DNA of 64,000 bases from Pannonibacter phragmitetus DSM 14782 (lineage in GTDB: Bacteria; Pseudomonadota; Alphaproteobacteria; Rhizobiales; Stappiaceae), in the NCBI RefSeq assembly GCF_000382365.1, contig NZ_KB908234.1, forward strand, positions 1 through 64,000, written 5' to 3'. A model generated the notes under the pieces. It did no database searches. It had not been told where the DNA came from and was given only the letters and a program-made list of their open reading frames with translations. Below are positions 8,969 to 17,815 of the stretch, piece by piece. The translations under genes and the position numbers were made by a program. Position 1 is the stretch's first letter, and every line of letters starts with the position of its first letter.

Positions 8969-10333
8969 TTACCCGAGCTTCACGTTGTCGATGCCGACGA
9001 TCTTGTCATAGACATAGAACAGCACCATCACGGCCAGCAGCAGCAGGGCACCGAGCGCGGCAGCGAGGCCCCAGTTGAGTGATGTGGAGATGTGATAGGC
9101 GATGCGGTTGGAAATGAAGATGCCCGAGGTGCCGCCCACCAGCTCCGGCGTGATGTAGTAGCCAATCGCAAGGATGAACACGAGCACGGCCCCGGCCCCG
9201 ATGCCGGGCACGGACTGCGGGAAATACACGCGCCAGAAGGCCGTCCAGTCATTGGCGCCCAGCGAACGTGCCGCCCGCATGTAAGACGGAGAAATGGTCT
9301 TCATCACCGAATAGAGCGGCAGGATCATGAAGGGCAGCAGGATATGCGTCATGGCGATGACCGTGCCGGTGGCATTGTTCATCATCACGAGGCGCCCGTC
9401 ATTGCCGATGAGCCCGACCCAGATGAGAAGATCATTGATGACGCCCTGCTGCTGCAGCAGAACCTTCCAGGCGGAGGTGCGCACCAGAAGGCTGGTCCAG
9501 AACGGCAGAAGCACGAGGATCATCAGCAGGTTCGACGTGCGCAGCGGCAGCTGCGCCAGCAGGAAGGCAACCGGATAACCCAGAAGGACGCACATGAGGG
9601 TGATGGCAATGCTCATCAACAGCGTGCGGCCAAAGAGCATGATGTAGATGCGCTCGTTCTCCGGCAGACGCTCTATCCCCTCCGCGCCCTTCTTGGCATC
9701 GACGGCCGCCAGGAAATAGCCCGGCGTATAAGCTCCGGAATACTGCTTCAGCGTGGTCCAGATATCGAGCCGGCCCCAGTCCTTTTCGGCTGCGATCATC
9801 TGCCCCTTGATGTCTGCCCCCTCCAGCCGCTCCACGAGACGGCCGGACTTGCGCATCAGGCTCGACATGCCGGAAGTCTCGTAGTTGAGACGGGTCCCCA
9901 GACGGGTATGGGTCTTTGCCGCCACAGCCTCCTTCAGGTCCTCCGCAAGCGCGGCAAAGGCCGGTTCGCCGGGAAGTTTCCCTGCGGCCGGATCCCAAGC
10001 CTCCAGTGCCACGACGGTGCGCGGCAGCGTGTTGGGCACGATGCTGTTGTCGACCGAACGCAGCAGCATGTCGAAGATGGGCGCTGCGAAAGTCAGCAGG
10101 ATGAAGAAAAGCAGCGGCGCAATCAGGATGAAGGCCCGCAGTTTCTCGCGTCGCAGCGCTCTGGCAAGGCTCGCCTTCAGCGGGCGGCCATCCTGGGTCA
10201 GGACAGGACCTGACGGAACTGCACCGCCCGTCCGTGGTCCGCTTTGTCCCGCTCCGCCTGTCACGGCTGCGGCTGGCGCATCGGCAATGGTCATGGGTTC
10301 CGGAAATCCAGCTTGAGTATCTTTTCGGGCCAT
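8969..10333 (-). CDS. ABC transporter permease, PotB/YdcU-like, with long first periplasmic loop
   Basis: This 454-aa permease has a basic, Ala/Gly-rich N-terminal extension of about 70 residues before the first membrane segment (FILIAPLLFFILLTFAAPIF). A roughly 130-residue hydrophilic loop follows before the core permease domain. The EAA-like loop is RAARSLGANDWTAFWRVYFP. Length and large loop are usual for the YdcU-like subgroup rather than for classical PotB. The start at 10333 has GGAG only two bases upstream; an ATG at 10294 (MTIADAP) is a possible alternative. It pairs with the permease 11 bases downstream. Confidence 0.87.
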   Translation of the reverse strand: MARKDTQAGFPEPMTIADAPAAAVTGGAGQSGPRTGGAVPSGPVLTQDGRPLKASLARALRREKLRAFILIAPLLFFILLTFAAPIFDMLLRSVDNSIVPNTLPRTVVALEAWDPAAGKLPGEPAFAALAEDLKEAVAAKTHTRLGTRLNYETSGMSSLMRKSGRLVERLEGADIKGQMIAAEKDWGRLDIWTTLKQYSGAYTPGYFLAAVDAKKGAEGIERLPENERIYIMLFGRTLLMSIAITLMCVLLGYPVAFLLAQLPLRTSNLLMILVLLPFWTSLLVRTSAWKVLLQQQGVINDLLIWVGLIGNDGRLVMMNNATGTVIAMTHILLPFMILPLYSVMKTISPSYMRAARSLGANDWTAFWRVYFPQSVPGIGAGAVLVFILAIGYYITPELVGGTSGIFISNRIAYHISTSLNWGLAAALGALLLLAVMVLFYVYDKIVGIDNVKLG

Positions 10334-10477
10334 TGCTCCGGGTCAGAAGCAGGCCCTGCTCTTCCCCTGCCCCGGTCCTGGCTTTGGTTTTGACCTTTTC
10401 TTTGGCCTTAACCTGAGCCCTTGACGGCCTGCCGGGCGGCGGCCCCGGCCGCACGGCAAGCCAAGGGGCGGGAAAGA

Positions 10478-10512
10478 TGCCGGACAGCTGCGTCTGGCGC
10501 AGCCATCCGGCA
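10478..10512 (-). promoter_or_regulatory. Hairpin between binding-protein gene and permease genes
   Basis: TGCCGGA pairs with TCCGGCA, and inside it GCTGCG pairs with CGCAGC, giving a two-part stem with one internal mismatch. It lies 24 bases downstream of the binding-protein stop, in a 202-base gap before the first permease. Hairpins here commonly protect the upstream message or cause partial termination, so that the binding protein is made in excess. The function here is inferred. Confidence 0.5.
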
Positions 10513-10535
10513 CGTCAGCGGCGTTGGAGTCTGGC

Positions 10536-11633
10536 TTACTTGGTCAGCCAGACCTGGAATGCGGCTTCCACCTCATCCTGGTTGTCAGCCCACCACTCGA
10601 TGTTGTTGACCAGATAGTTCTTCTGGTTTTCCGGGTTGGTCGGCATATGCGGCGCCATCTCGATGCCGAGTTCGGCATGCTTGCCGACGAGCGGCTGCGA
10701 CGAGGCGCGGGCCGGGCCGTAGGAGATGTACTTCGCCTGATCCGCCAGACGCTGGGTATCGGTGGCGAACTTGATGTATTCCTTGATGAGCGGCAGCTTG
10801 TCTTCCGGCACATCGGCGGGGATGACCCAGCCGTCGAAGTCGAAGACCTGCCAGTCCCACAGCATGGCGACCGGCTGCTTCTGCTCCTCGATCACCGAGA
10901 ACAGGCGGCCGTTGTAGGTGGAGCCAAATACAGCCTCTCCATCGGCGAGGCGCTGCGGCGTTTCTGCGCCGGCGGACCACCAGATCACGTCCTTCTTGAT
11001 GGTGTCGAGCTTGGCAAGCGCCTTCTGCAGCCCTTCCGGCGTGGACAGGACCGTGTAGAGGTCGTCCTTGGCAACACCATCACAGAGCAGCGCCCATTCG
11101 AGGTTCTTCTTCGGGCGCTTTTCCAGGCTGCGCTTGCCCGGGAAGTTTTCCGTGTCGAAGATATCGCACAGCCTCGTGGGCACCTTGCCGTTCCAGGCGG
11201 CCACATCCGTGCGGTAGCCGAAGGTGGTGGAGAACACGATCTGCGGAATGAAGCACTTGTTGATCAGCGACGGGCCGAAGTCCTTGGTGGCCGTGCTGCC
11301 ATCAGGGGCGGCGGCCAGCCATTCGTCAAAGTCGATCTCCATTGCCAGGCCTTCGTCGCACAGGCGCTGGCTGTCCGGGCCTTCCACGTCGACCACGTCC
11401 CAGGTCACGTTGCCGGCCTCGCTCATGGCGCGCAGCTTGGCGACCGCTTCGTTGGACGATTCATCATTGATGATCTTCACGTCCTTGCGCAGTTCCATGA
11501 AGGGCTTGTGGTATGCGTTGTTCTGCGAGGCCGAATAGGCGCCGCCCCAGGACACGATCGTCAGATCCGCGGCGCTTGCGGCGCCGGCCGACAGAACAAT
11601 GGCCGAAGCCATAAGTGTGCTTGCCAGTCTCAT
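10536..11633 (-). CDS. ABC transporter periplasmic binding protein, PotD/YdcS-like
   Basis: This 365-aa solute-binding protein begins with a Sec signal peptide (MRLASTLMASAIVLSAGAAS, cleavage near residue 22). The mature start, ADLTIVSWGGAYSASQNNAY, is characteristic of the polyamine/iron type II binding-protein group. VTWDVVDVEGPDSQRLCDEG and WWSAGAETPQRLADGEAVFGSTYNGR are typical domain-interface segments. It sits second in the cluster after the ATPase and before the permeases. The ligand cannot be read from the sequence. Confidence 0.9.
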   Translation of the reverse strand: MRLASTLMASAIVLSAGAASAADLTIVSWGGAYSASQNNAYHKPFMELRKDVKIINDESSNEAVAKLRAMSEAGNVTWDVVDVEGPDSQRLCDEGLAMEIDFDEWLAAAPDGSTATKDFGPSLINKCFIPQIVFSTTFGYRTDVAAWNGKVPTRLCDIFDTENFPGKRSLEKRPKKNLEWALLCDGVAKDDLYTVLSTPEGLQKALAKLDTIKKDVIWWSAGAETPQRLADGEAVFGSTYNGRLFSVIEEQKQPVAMLWDWQVFDFDGWVIPADVPEDKLPLIKEYIKFATDTQRLADQAKYISYGPARASSQPLVGKHAELGIEMAPHMPTNPENQKNYLVNNIEWWADNQDEVEAAFQVWLTK

Positions 11634-11708
11634 CAGTGCTGCTCCCCTTTTTGAGCATTGGGCCGCTTGCCGGCCAATCAGGTGCAGGCTGTTCCGCCTG
11701 CCCGTATA

Positions 11709-12803
11709 TTACGCTACGGCATCGAGTGCCTTGCAATCCTTCTTCGCCCAGCCGATCGGCACGGTGCTGCCGGTCTCCAGCTGACGGCGGTCGGCGCGGT
11801 TGCGCACCTTGACGATGAACTCGCTGTTGCCGCAGACCGTCATGCGCACGCGGATATGGTCGCCAAGGTAGATCAGTTCCTCGATCCGGCCCTGCAGCAT
11901 GTTGTCCATGGGCTTTTCCGGCGCCAGTTCGACGCGCTCCGGCCGCAGCGACACGGTTGTGAAGTCGCCGGTGCCGCCCACATTCACCTTGTCCGCCACA
12001 AGCCGGGTGCCGTCAGGCAGCATCACTTCGCAAGAGCCATTGTCCACCGAAGCCACGGTGCCATTGAGCTTGTTGTTTTCGCCGATGAACTGCGCCACGA
12101 AGGAATTCTGCGGCTCCTCGTAAAGCATGTCCGGCGTCGACAGCTGCTGGATGATCCCGTCATTGAACACGGCCACCCGGTCGGACATGGTCAGCGCTTC
12201 GGTCTGGTCGTGGGTCACATAGACCACGGTAACGCCGAGATTTTCATGGATGTGCTTGATTTCATACTGCATCTGCTCACGCAGCTGCTTGTCGAGCGCG
12301 CCCAGCGGCTCGTCCATCAGCACCAGTTCCGGATCAAAGACAAGGGCGCGGGCCACGGCCACACGCTGCTGCTGGCCGCCGGAGAGCTGTGACGGGCGGC
12401 GGGAGCCGAGCTTGCCCAGCTCCACCATCTCCAACGCCCGCTTGACCTTGACCTCCTGCTCCGCCTTGGCCATGCCACGCACCTGCAGCGGAAAGGCCAG
12501 GTTTTCAGCAACGGTCATGTGCGGAAAGAGGGCATAGTTCTGAAACACCATGCCGATGCCGCGCTTGTGCGGCGGCACCTTGTTGATCGGCTTGTTATTC
12601 AGAAAAATTTCACCGTGAGTTGCAGGCTCAAACCCGGCCAGCATCATGAGACATGTTGTCTTCCCGGACCCGGAAGGCCCGAGCATCGTGAGAAACTCCC
12701 CCGGAGGAATGTCCAGATTGAGATTTTTGACGACGAGACTTTCTCCGTCATAGCTCTTCTGGACATTCTCGTAACGGACTGACGCCCCTCGATTTTTCGC
12801 CAT
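11709..12803 (-). CDS. ABC transporter ATP-binding protein, PotA-like
   Basis: This ATPase subunit powers the polyamine-type importer. Walker A is GPSGSGKTT, the signature motif is LSGGQQQRVA, Walker B is ELVLMDEPLGALD, and the switch His is in VVYVTHDQTEAL. A C-terminal TOBE region follows (residues of roughly 280-360). ATG at 12803 (MAKNRGASVRYENV) is chosen for its GGGGAA ribosome site 5 bases upstream; an in-frame ATG 51 bases earlier gives an unusual basic tail. It is the first gene of the leftward transporter cluster, so the promoter should lie in the AT-rich stretch upstream. Confidence 0.92.
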   Translation of the reverse strand: MAKNRGASVRYENVQKSYDGESLVVKNLNLDIPPGEFLTMLGPSGSGKTTCLMMLAGFEPATHGEIFLNNKPINKVPPHKRGIGMVFQNYALFPHMTVAENLAFPLQVRGMAKAEQEVKVKRALEMVELGKLGSRRPSQLSGGQQQRVAVARALVFDPELVLMDEPLGALDKQLREQMQYEIKHIHENLGVTVVYVTHDQTEALTMSDRVAVFNDGIIQQLSTPDMLYEEPQNSFVAQFIGENNKLNGTVASVDNGSCEVMLPDGTRLVADKVNVGGTGDFTTVSLRPERVELAPEKPMDNMLQGRIEELIYLGDHIRVRMTVCGNSEFIVKVRNRADRRQLETGSTVPIGWAKKDCKALDAVA

Positions 12804-13355
12804 CTGTTCCCCATTGCGATGCGGGCGGCTTTTTATTTTGTGCCGCTCACGCATTTGTTGCCGGGATCATGTCCCGGCGGTCCCCGTCGTGATGACCTCT
12901 TGAACCGTCATCCTGAACGCTAGGAAAGCAAAAAAACGGAAACAACAAAAGGGGGCAATTGGAATTTTTTGAACGTTTTTTATTCAGGCCCAGCGTCAAT
13001 ATTTGCGCACACCCAATATTGCAGGAAAATTTTTCCCATATAAAGGCCATCGCAGCCCGAACCGTTCCGGAGCCGCTGAAGTTCTGGAGGATTTCAGCCT
13101 GGGGCCGCTGCCTGAGGAAAAGGCAGAGACAAATCCTCTCGTAACCTGCACATGAAAGCATCAGGCACAGGTAATCTGCTGCAAGTCTCAAAACGCCATC
13201 CACCGGCCTGAATCCGACACCCTCAACCGGTGCGGTATCACGGGTTTTCATCAAAGCAGGCCTCTGCCAGCATATCGGGCAGCTTGCCCGGCCAGCGCGG
13301 CGCGGCTTAAATGCAGCCCTTGGGTGAAGGCTCTGAAAGGATACAGGTTCCCGTC
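12804..13355. other. AT-rich divergent intergenic region with an inverted repeat
   Basis: This 550-base gap separates the leftward transporter operon from the rightward aldolase gene. Its middle (about 12925-13050) is much richer in A and T than the flanks, as expected for promoters. CAATATT at 12997-13003 and AATATTG at 13015-13021 form a perfect inverted repeat with an 11-base spacer, a plausible operator. No regulator gene is adjacent and no convincing small ORF was seen. Confidence 0.4.
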
Positions 13356-14060
13356 ATGCAGCACGAACATGGCACTTCCGCGCTCCGGCAGGCGGTCATC
13401 GGCACGGCCCGGGCGCTGGTGACGCGCGGCCTGACGCGCGGCACCTCGGGAAACGTGAGTGCCCGCTGCGAGGGCGGCTTTCTCATCACCCCTTCCGGAC
13501 GGCCTTATGAAAGCCTGACGCTGGACGACATCGTCTTCATGGACATGGGCGGCGGCTATCATGGCAGCGTCCTGCCCTCTTCCGAATGGCGGATGCATCT
13601 CGACATCTACGCCGCCCACCCGGATGCCGGCGCCGTGGTGCATTGCCACTCGCCGCGGGCAACGGCGCTCGCCTGCCTGCGCCGCCCCATTCCGCCGTTT
13701 CATTACATGATCGCCATTGCGGGTGGTGATCACATCGCCTGCTCGGCCTATGCCACATTCGGCACACGCGCCCTCTCCGAAGCCATGCTTCAGGCGCTGG
13801 GTCCCCGCCGGGCCTGTCTCCTCGCCAACCACGGCCAGATCGCCTACGGCCGGGACCTGCCAAAGGCACTGGCCTTGGCGGAAGGCGTGGAGGAACTGGC
13901 GGACCAGTATCTCTCGGCCCTCTCCGGCGGCGAGCCTGTGCTGCTGTCTGCCGAAGAGATCGAATTGAACATCCGGAAGTTCAAAAACTATGGAAAACAG
14001 CCGGGCGAACTCGACCCGGACGCTGGCGATGCCTTTGAAATGCCGCAGCAACGCGCCTGA
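13356..14060 (+). CDS. Class II aldolase/adducin-family protein
   Basis: This 234-aa zinc-dependent aldolase-like enzyme is of the L-fuculose-phosphate aldolase type. RGTSGNVSARCEGGFLITPS is the phosphate/substrate-binding start of the fold. Zinc ligands are seen in VVHCHSPRATALA (His-x-His) and the later His of LLANHGQIAYG, and the acidic residue in PSSEWRMHLDIY fits the catalytic Glu. The first ATG of the frame is at 13311, but 13356 (MQHEHGTSALRQAV) matches family length better. Together with the following ROK kinase it suggests a small sugar or sugar-acid pathway; the substrate is not identifiable. Confidence 0.85.
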   Translation: MQHEHGTSALRQAVIGTARALVTRGLTRGTSGNVSARCEGGFLITPSGRPYESLTLDDIVFMDMGGGYHGSVLPSSEWRMHLDIYAAHPDAGAVVHCHSPRATALACLRRPIPPFHYMIAIAGGDHIACSAYATFGTRALSEAMLQALGPRRACLLANHGQIAYGRDLPKALALAEGVEELADQYLSALSGGEPVLLSAEEIELNIRKFKNYGKQPGELDPDAGDAFEMPQQRA

Positions 14061-14101
14061 GGCGTTCTGGCAGTACAGAAACTTGAGGGACGGGAGCACT
14101 C

Positions 14102-14998
14102 ATGCGGCTTGGAATTGACTGGGGCGGCACCAAAATGGAAATCATCGCGCTGGATGACAGCGGGGTGGAGCTTTACCGCGAGCGGATGCCGACACCGCGC
14201 GGCGATTATTCCGCCTGCATCGAGGCGGTAGCCTTGCTGGTGGCCAATGCCGAAAAGGCGACCGGGTTGACCGGCACGCTGGGGCTCGGCATTCCCGGCT
14301 CCATCTCGCCGGGCACCGGCCTCGTCAAGAACGCCAATTCCACCTGGATGAACGGCATGCCGCTGGACAAGGATCTGGAGGCCCGTCTCGGCCGTCCGGT
14401 CCGCATCCAGAATGACGCCAATTGCCTTGCGGTCTCAGAGGCGACAGACGGCGCGGGCGCGGGCGCGCATTTCGTGCATGCCATCATCATCGGCACCGGC
14501 TGCGGCTCCGGGATCGCCATTGATGGCAAGGCCCATCGCGGGGCCAATGGTATCGGCGGCGAGTGGGGCGCCATCCCCGTGCCGTGGATGAAGGAAGACG
14601 AATATCCCGGCCCCGAATGCTGGACCGGCCATCGCGGCACGATCGACCGCTGGTGCTCGGGCACGGGCCTTGCCCTCGACTACCGAATGGCCACGGGCCG
14701 GGACCTGAAGGGCCACGAAATCATCGCCGCCAAACGGGCCGGGGAAGCCGGGGCCATCGCGTCCTACGAGCGCTATGTCAGCCGCCTCGCCCGCGCCATG
14801 GCCATGTCCGCCAATCTCATGGACCCGGATGTCTTTGTGCTCGGCGGCGGCATGTCCAACGTGGACGAGCTTTACACCGACCTGCCCCCCGCCATGGCAC
14901 CCTATATCTTCTCCGACACTTACGGCGTGCCGATCCGCAAGGCCGTCCACGGCGACAGCTCCGGCGTGCGCGGCGCGGCCTGGCTGTGGAATGATTGA
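14102..14998 (+). CDS. ROK-family sugar kinase (fructokinase-like)
   Basis: This 298-aa ROK kinase is expected to phosphorylate a sugar with ATP in the cytoplasm. The N-terminal phosphate loop is GIDWGGTKMEIIALD. The sugar-binding region includes GIPGSISPGTGLVKNANSTW and VRIQNDANCLAVSEA. The second phosphate loop is IIGTGCGSGIAIDGKAHRGA, followed by GEWGAIP. The usual ROK zinc motif is only partly matched by the segment CWTGHRGTIDRWCSGTGL. It follows the aldolase gene by 41 bases and is probably co-transcribed with it. Confidence 0.87.
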   Translation: MRLGIDWGGTKMEIIALDDSGVELYRERMPTPRGDYSACIEAVALLVANAEKATGLTGTLGLGIPGSISPGTGLVKNANSTWMNGMPLDKDLEARLGRPVRIQNDANCLAVSEATDGAGAGAHFVHAIIIGTGCGSGIAIDGKAHRGANGIGGEWGAIPVPWMKEDEYPGPECWTGHRGTIDRWCSGTGLALDYRMATGRDLKGHEIIAAKRAGEAGAIASYERYVSRLARAMAMSANLMDPDVFVLGGGMSNVDELYTDLPPAMAPYIFSDTYGVPIRKAVHGDSSGVRGAAWLWND

Positions 14999-15066
14999 AG
15001 GCTGAGAACCTGCCCTGTCCGCTGTCCGGGCTGAAGCGGGGCTGCAGTCCGGGACGGCAGCGTGTG

Positions 15067-15093
15067 GGCCTCAGGCGGAGATGACCTGAGGCC
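15067..15093. terminator. Hairpin between convergent genes
   Basis: GGCCTCAGG and CCTGAGGCC form a perfect 9-bp stem with a 9-base loop between the stop of the ROK kinase and the stop of the HutD-like gene. No T-run follows on either side, so it is a terminator-like structure rather than a canonical one. Confidence 0.45.
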
Positions 15094-15101
15094 GCGCACT
15101 G

Positions 15102-15701
15102 TCACGCCACGGGCACAAGCCGCGCCAAACACACTATCCCGTCACCACCGAAGACCAGCGGCGCATCCGTTTCATCCGTAACGAGAAGACAATCGCGCGG
15201 CTGAAGCGTCTCTCCGCCGCTCTTGGCCAAGGCAACGGTGACACGGCCTGACACGCAGACCAGCGCGATGATCTCCCCGGCGCCGGGACCTGAGCATTCG
15301 AGACCGTTGCCCTCCTCAAGCGTCAACCGCTCCATGGAGTGACGGAACGCTCCGCGCCGGGTCATGACGTTGAAATCCAGCACCTGGCCATCGATGAGGC
15401 GGCCCGTGACGGAAATGCCACCGTCGAAGCTGGTGAAGGCGCCGGGGGTATCAAGAACGGCCTCTCCGCCAGCGCCGGAATCGAGGCCAATGCCAGCCCC
15501 GTCCACCAGCGCCAGCGTCCGGTCGATGCCGGTGAAGGCCGAGAACGGGCCGTCGCTGGCAACCTCGGCCATGGACAGCCGCCAGCCGAAGTCTTCAAGC
15601 CCTGCCCCTTCCGGGAAAACGGCAAGTTCATGCGTGATGCCGCCGCCGTTCTTCCAGGGCATGGCCCGCGCCATGCCCCAGCGGATGAGCTGTGCCGCCA
15701 T
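15102..15701 (-). CDS. hutD: HutD/Ves-family cupin-like protein
   Basis: This 199-aa HutD-family protein has a bicupin-like fold. MARAMPWKNGGGITHELAVFP is the family N-terminal signature, followed by DFGWRLSMAEVASDGPFSAF and GIDRTLALVDGAGIGL. HutD is tied to histidine catabolism in Pseudomonas, but its reaction is unresolved. Here it is not in the hut operon. Its ATG overlaps the stop of the TRAP large permease by one base (TGATG), so it is translationally coupled to that transporter. This hints that the TRAP system imports histidine, urocanate or another hut-related compound, which is inference. Confidence 0.85.
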   Translation of the reverse strand: MAAQLIRWGMARAMPWKNGGGITHELAVFPEGAGLEDFGWRLSMAEVASDGPFSAFTGIDRTLALVDGAGIGLDSGAGGEAVLDTPGAFTSFDGGISVTGRLIDGQVLDFNVMTRRGAFRHSMERLTLEEGNGLECSGPGAGEIIALVCVSGRVTVALAKSGGETLQPRDCLLVTDETDAPLVFGGDGIVCLARLVPVA

Positions 15702-17248
15702 CAGAACATCACTTTCGGCAGGAAGGTGCCGATCTGCGGAACAAACCAGATCAGCGCCATGGCGAGGATCTGCAGCAGGATGAAAGGCACGACACCCTGA
15801 TAGATCATGCCCGTGGTAACTTCCTTGGGCGCTGCCCCGCGCAGATAGAACAGGGAGAAGCCGAAGGGCGGTGTCAGGAACGAGCTTTGCAGGTTGATGG
15901 CAATCAGCACCGCCAGCCACACCGGATCATGTCCCATGAGGATCAGCGGCGGGATCAGCAGCGGCAGCAGGATGACGGCGATTTCCACGAAATCGAGGAA
16001 GAAGCCGAGCACGAAGATGAAGGCCATGGCAAAGATCAGCGCGCCCGTGGGCCCGCCCGGCATGGCCGCCAGAATGTTGGCCACCCGGTGCTCGCCGCCA
16101 AGGCCGACGAAGACCAGCGAGAAGAAGGACGCCATCAGGATGGTTGCGAAGATCATCGAGGTGACGACCATGGTCTGTGTAAGCGCCGGGATCAGCGTGC
16201 GGGCGCCAAAGGACTGGCGCAGCGACACGGCAACGGCAGCAAGGCCTGTCAGGGCGAGCAGCGCATAGGCACCCGCCACCGTGTATTCCAGCGCCCCGGC
16301 GTCCGAGCGCTGCAGCCGCACAGGATAATATCCGGCTGCCAGCACCAGCACGAAGAGCGCGATGGCACCGCCGAGGATCAGCCGCTTCGGGCCGCCCTGC
16401 TTGTAACCGGCCAGCAGAATGGCGCCGATGGCCCCCACGGACGCAGCCTCGTTGGGCGAGGCAACGCCGAAGAGCACGGCGCCCAGCACCGCGACGATGA
16501 GGAGGACGGCGGGCAGGATCGCGCCCATCACCTCGCCGCGTGTGGCCTTCCGGTCCAGATCCTTCATGGCCGGCGCATCTGCGGGCACCAGCCAGGCGCG
16601 CAGCAGCACATAGAGCACATAAAGCGCCACCAGCAGCAGCCCCGGCAGCAGCGCGGCGGCAAAGGTCTGTCCGACGGAAATGGTCTCGATGGAGAACTTG
16701 CCCTGCTTGTACTGCGCCTGCTGGAAGGCGGAGGACATGACATCGGCGAGAATGATCAGCAGCGTCGAGGGCGGAATGATCTGGCCGAGCGTGCCGGAAG
16801 CGCAAATGAGACCGGCCGACAGGCGCGGATTGTAGCCGTTGCGCAGCATGGCCGGCAGGGCGATCATGCCCATGGCCACCACCGTTGCCCCGACAATGCC
16901 GGTGGAGGCGGCCAGCAGCGCGCCGACCAGCACAACCGACACGCCCAGCCCGCCGCGCATGGAGCCGAACAGGCGGCCCATGGTTTCCAGCAAGTCTTCG
17001 GCAATCCGGCTTTTTTCGAGGATCACCCCCATCAGCACGAAGAGCGGAATGGCCGTCAGCACCGGATTGGTGAGCACCGCAAAGAAGCGCTGACCGAGCG
17101 CGCCCATCAGCGACAGGTTGAAGTCACCCAGCGCAAAGCCGAGCAATGCAAAGCCCGTCGCCACACCGGCAATGGTGAAGGCAACCGGATAGCCGAGCAG
17201 AATGAAGCCGATCAGCGCGGCGAACATCAGGATATCAAGCGGGATCAT
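15701..17248 (-). CDS. TRAP transporter large permease (DctM-type)
   Basis: This 515-aa integral membrane protein is the ion-coupled translocation subunit of a tripartite ATP-independent periplasmic transporter. Many hydrophobic segments are seen, starting with ILMFAALIGFILLGYPVAFT. The conserved FVLMGVILEKSRIAEDLLET, GALLAASTGIVGATVVAMGM and CASGTLGQIIPPSTLLIILA regions are typical of DctM. It is longer than the usual 425-440 aa because of extra hydrophobic segments in the middle (about residues 200-340). It overlaps the small permease start by four bases and is followed immediately by the HutD-like gene. Confidence 0.92.
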   Translation of the reverse strand: MIPLDILMFAALIGFILLGYPVAFTIAGVATGFALLGFALGDFNLSLMGALGQRFFAVLTNPVLTAIPLFVLMGVILEKSRIAEDLLETMGRLFGSMRGGLGVSVVLVGALLAASTGIVGATVVAMGMIALPAMLRNGYNPRLSAGLICASGTLGQIIPPSTLLIILADVMSSAFQQAQYKQGKFSIETISVGQTFAAALLPGLLLVALYVLYVLLRAWLVPADAPAMKDLDRKATRGEVMGAILPAVLLIVAVLGAVLFGVASPNEAASVGAIGAILLAGYKQGGPKRLILGGAIALFVLVLAAGYYPVRLQRSDAGALEYTVAGAYALLALTGLAAVAVSLRQSFGARTLIPALTQTMVVTSMIFATILMASFFSLVFVGLGGEHRVANILAAMPGGPTGALIFAMAFIFVLGFFLDFVEIAVILLPLLIPPLILMGHDPVWLAVLIAINLQSSFLTPPFGFSLFYLRGAAPKEVTTGMIYQGVVPFILLQILAMALIWFVPQIGTFLPKVMF

Positions 17249-17745
17249 GCGGCGCTCCGCAGCTTGAGGCAGTCACGCAGGAAGGCGGCAAGGCCCTGCA
17301 GGAGAAGCAGGACGCAGAACACCGGAATGAGGCTCTTCAACAGGAAGGAAGCGGGGATGCCGCCAACGGAAATCGGCCCTTCCAGAATGGCCCAGGAGCG
17401 CTGCACGCTGGGCCAGGAATAGACAAGCAGCATGACGAGCGAGGCGCCCAGCAGCGCCACGTGGCCGAACAGGTCAATCACCGCCTGCCCGCGCGCCGTC
17501 ATGCGGGCGTAGTAGATATCCACCCGCACATGGCCGTTGACCATCAGCGTGTAGCCTGCGCCCAGCATGAAGACGCTGGCATGCAGATAAAGCACGCCCT
17601 CATTGAGGAAGATCGAGCTGTAGCCGAACACATAGCGCAGCAGCACGATGACGAACTGCAGCAGCACCATCGCCAGCGCGAACCAGATTGTCACCGCGCC
17701 GACTGCCCTGCTGACCCAATCCAGAGCCCTGGCAAGCCGTTCCAT
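17245..17745 (-). CDS. TRAP transporter small permease (DctQ-type)
   Basis: This 166-aa four-helix membrane subunit has segments near WFALAMVLLQFVIVLLRYVF, VLYLHASVFMLGAGYTLMVN, VALLGASLVMLLVYSW and LLKSLIPVFCVLLLLQGLAA. The motif NGHVRVDIYYARM after the second helix is characteristic of DctQ. The start is placed at 17745 (MERLARALDWV), with AGGGG about 10 bases upstream; an open frame continues upstream but runs into a repeated palindromic element. It overlaps the large permease by four bases (ATGA). Confidence 0.88.
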   Translation of the reverse strand: MERLARALDWVSRAVGAVTIWFALAMVLLQFVIVLLRYVFGYSSIFLNEGVLYLHASVFMLGAGYTLMVNGHVRVDIYYARMTARGQAVIDLFGHVALLGASLVMLLVYSWPSVQRSWAILEGPISVGGIPASFLLKSLIPVFCVLLLLQGLAAFLRDCLKLRSAA

Positions 17746-17815
17746 TCCCTCTTGTCCCCTGCTGCTGCGGGCGTTTGCCGCCCTGATCCTATTTGCTTTC
17801 GCTGCACCTTCGGCC

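Noticed and set aside
15692..17422. 576-codon plus-strand frame opposite the TRAP large permease
   Set aside because: Composition dominated by Gln, His and Arg with no domains; the opposite strand encodes a clear membrane protein.
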